Assembly (NCBI GenBank): GCA_013397935.1
Contig: VZRN01005010.1
Location: 3,086,573 to 3,150,572 of the forward strand
From: Dasyornis broadbenti
Taxonomy: Eukaryota; Chordata; Aves; Passeriformes; Dasyornithidae
Direction: 5' to 3'
DNA: 64,000 bases
Below, one piece after another: positions 63,838-64,000 of the stretch (position 1 is the first letter of the stretch; each line of letters begins with the position of its first letter). The notes beneath the pieces are model-generated. The model was given only the letters and a program-made list of their open reading frames with translations. It had not been told where the DNA came from and made no database searches. Made by a program: the position numbers and the translations under genes.

Positions 63838-63969
63838 GATGCGCCGAGCGGCGGCTCGCCCCCGCCGCGGGGGGACGGGCGGGAGGAGCCGGCGGCAGCC
63901 CCGCTCCGCCGCCCGCCGTGCGGCCGGCGGCAGCAGCAGCCCGAGGCACTGACGCCCCGGCGGGGGAGG

Positions 63970-64000
63970 ATGAGGCGCTGGGGCGAGCTTTGCAGCGGTG
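63970..64000 (+). CDS. ORF open at the window end, possible N-terminus of the next gene
   Basis: The ATG at 63970 has A at -3 and the frame (MRRWGELCSG...) is open to the edge. It is too short to identify and does not match the LANCL2 N-terminus as I know it, so it could be another uORF or an unrelated start. Confidence 0.15.
   Translation, partial: MRRWGELCSG

Larger units (their letters stand above)
63250..64000 (+). promoter_or_regulatory. CpG island: probable promoter and 5' end of the next gene (LANCL2 by synteny)
   Basis: There is an abrupt rise in G+C and CpG from about 63250, reaching very high density after 63530. GC-box-like motifs are present (e.g. aggggcgggccg near 63555, ggacgggcggga near 63873). 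No TATA box is apparent. Such islands mark vertebrate promoters. In human the gene after EGFR on the same strand is LANCL2, so this is the most likely owner. No LANCL2 protein sequence occurs before the window ends, so the assignment is inference. Confidence 0.65.

Noticed and set aside
63270..63949. Long minus-strand ORFs (134 and 154 codons) in the CpG island
   Set aside because: GC-rich DNA lacks stop codons, and the predicted peptides are Pro/Ala/Arg/Gly-rich without domain character.

Overview
The window is a piece of a bird genome, probably a songbird. Three things support this: a vertebrate intron-exon structure with GT-AG splice sites, several avian CR1 LINE 3' ends with their ATTCTATGA-type tails, and one retroviral LTR whose terminal sequence matches a family I associate with passerines. 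No prokaryotic-type gene, CRISPR array or rRNA/tRNA gene is visible.

Positions 1 to about 26.35 kb hold the 3' half of EGFR (ERBB1) on the + strand. I resolved 14 coding exons, corresponding to human exons 15 to 28. They join in one uninterrupted frame of 1,920 nt (639 codons plus stop). They encode the last cysteine-rich module of the extracellular region, the transmembrane helix, the juxtamembrane segment, the complete tyrosine kinase domain and the phosphotyrosine-rich C-tail, ending at a TGA at 26345-26347. By my recollection of the human gene, 12 of the 14 exons match in coding length; exons 16 and 27 are each one codon shorter. The upstream exons (signal peptide and most of the ligand-binding ectodomain) lie outside the window. 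The start of the 3' UTR follows, with a possible 89-bp intron just after the stop.

From about 26.4 to 63.2 kb I find no convincing protein-coding gene. This roughly 37 kb interval holds the EGFR 3' UTR and flank, CR1 fragments (about 45.73-45.88 kb on -, 50.91-51.09 kb on +), a long and very decayed CR1/L3-like LINE on the - strand (about 51.6-53.7 kb), a probable second one (about 55.0-56.4 kb), a CpG-rich solo LTR (about 58.01-58.72 kb), a 54-bp assembly gap and several small duplications and palindromes.

From about 63.25 kb to the window end there is a strong CpG island with GC boxes. It is probably the promoter and 5' end of the next gene. By conserved order (EGFR then LANCL2 in human, same orientation) I expect LANCL2, but no LANCL2 protein sequence is reached. 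Inside the island a 36-codon ORF encodes a basic N-terminus followed by a leucine-rich membrane segment. It is either an uncharacterised microprotein or an upstream ORF.

I did not find a new biological system here. The observations most worth checking are the post-stop mini-intron, the CpG-island microprotein, the solo LTR with its internal repeat array, and a perfect 15-bp inverted repeat carrying poly(A) hexamers on both strands.
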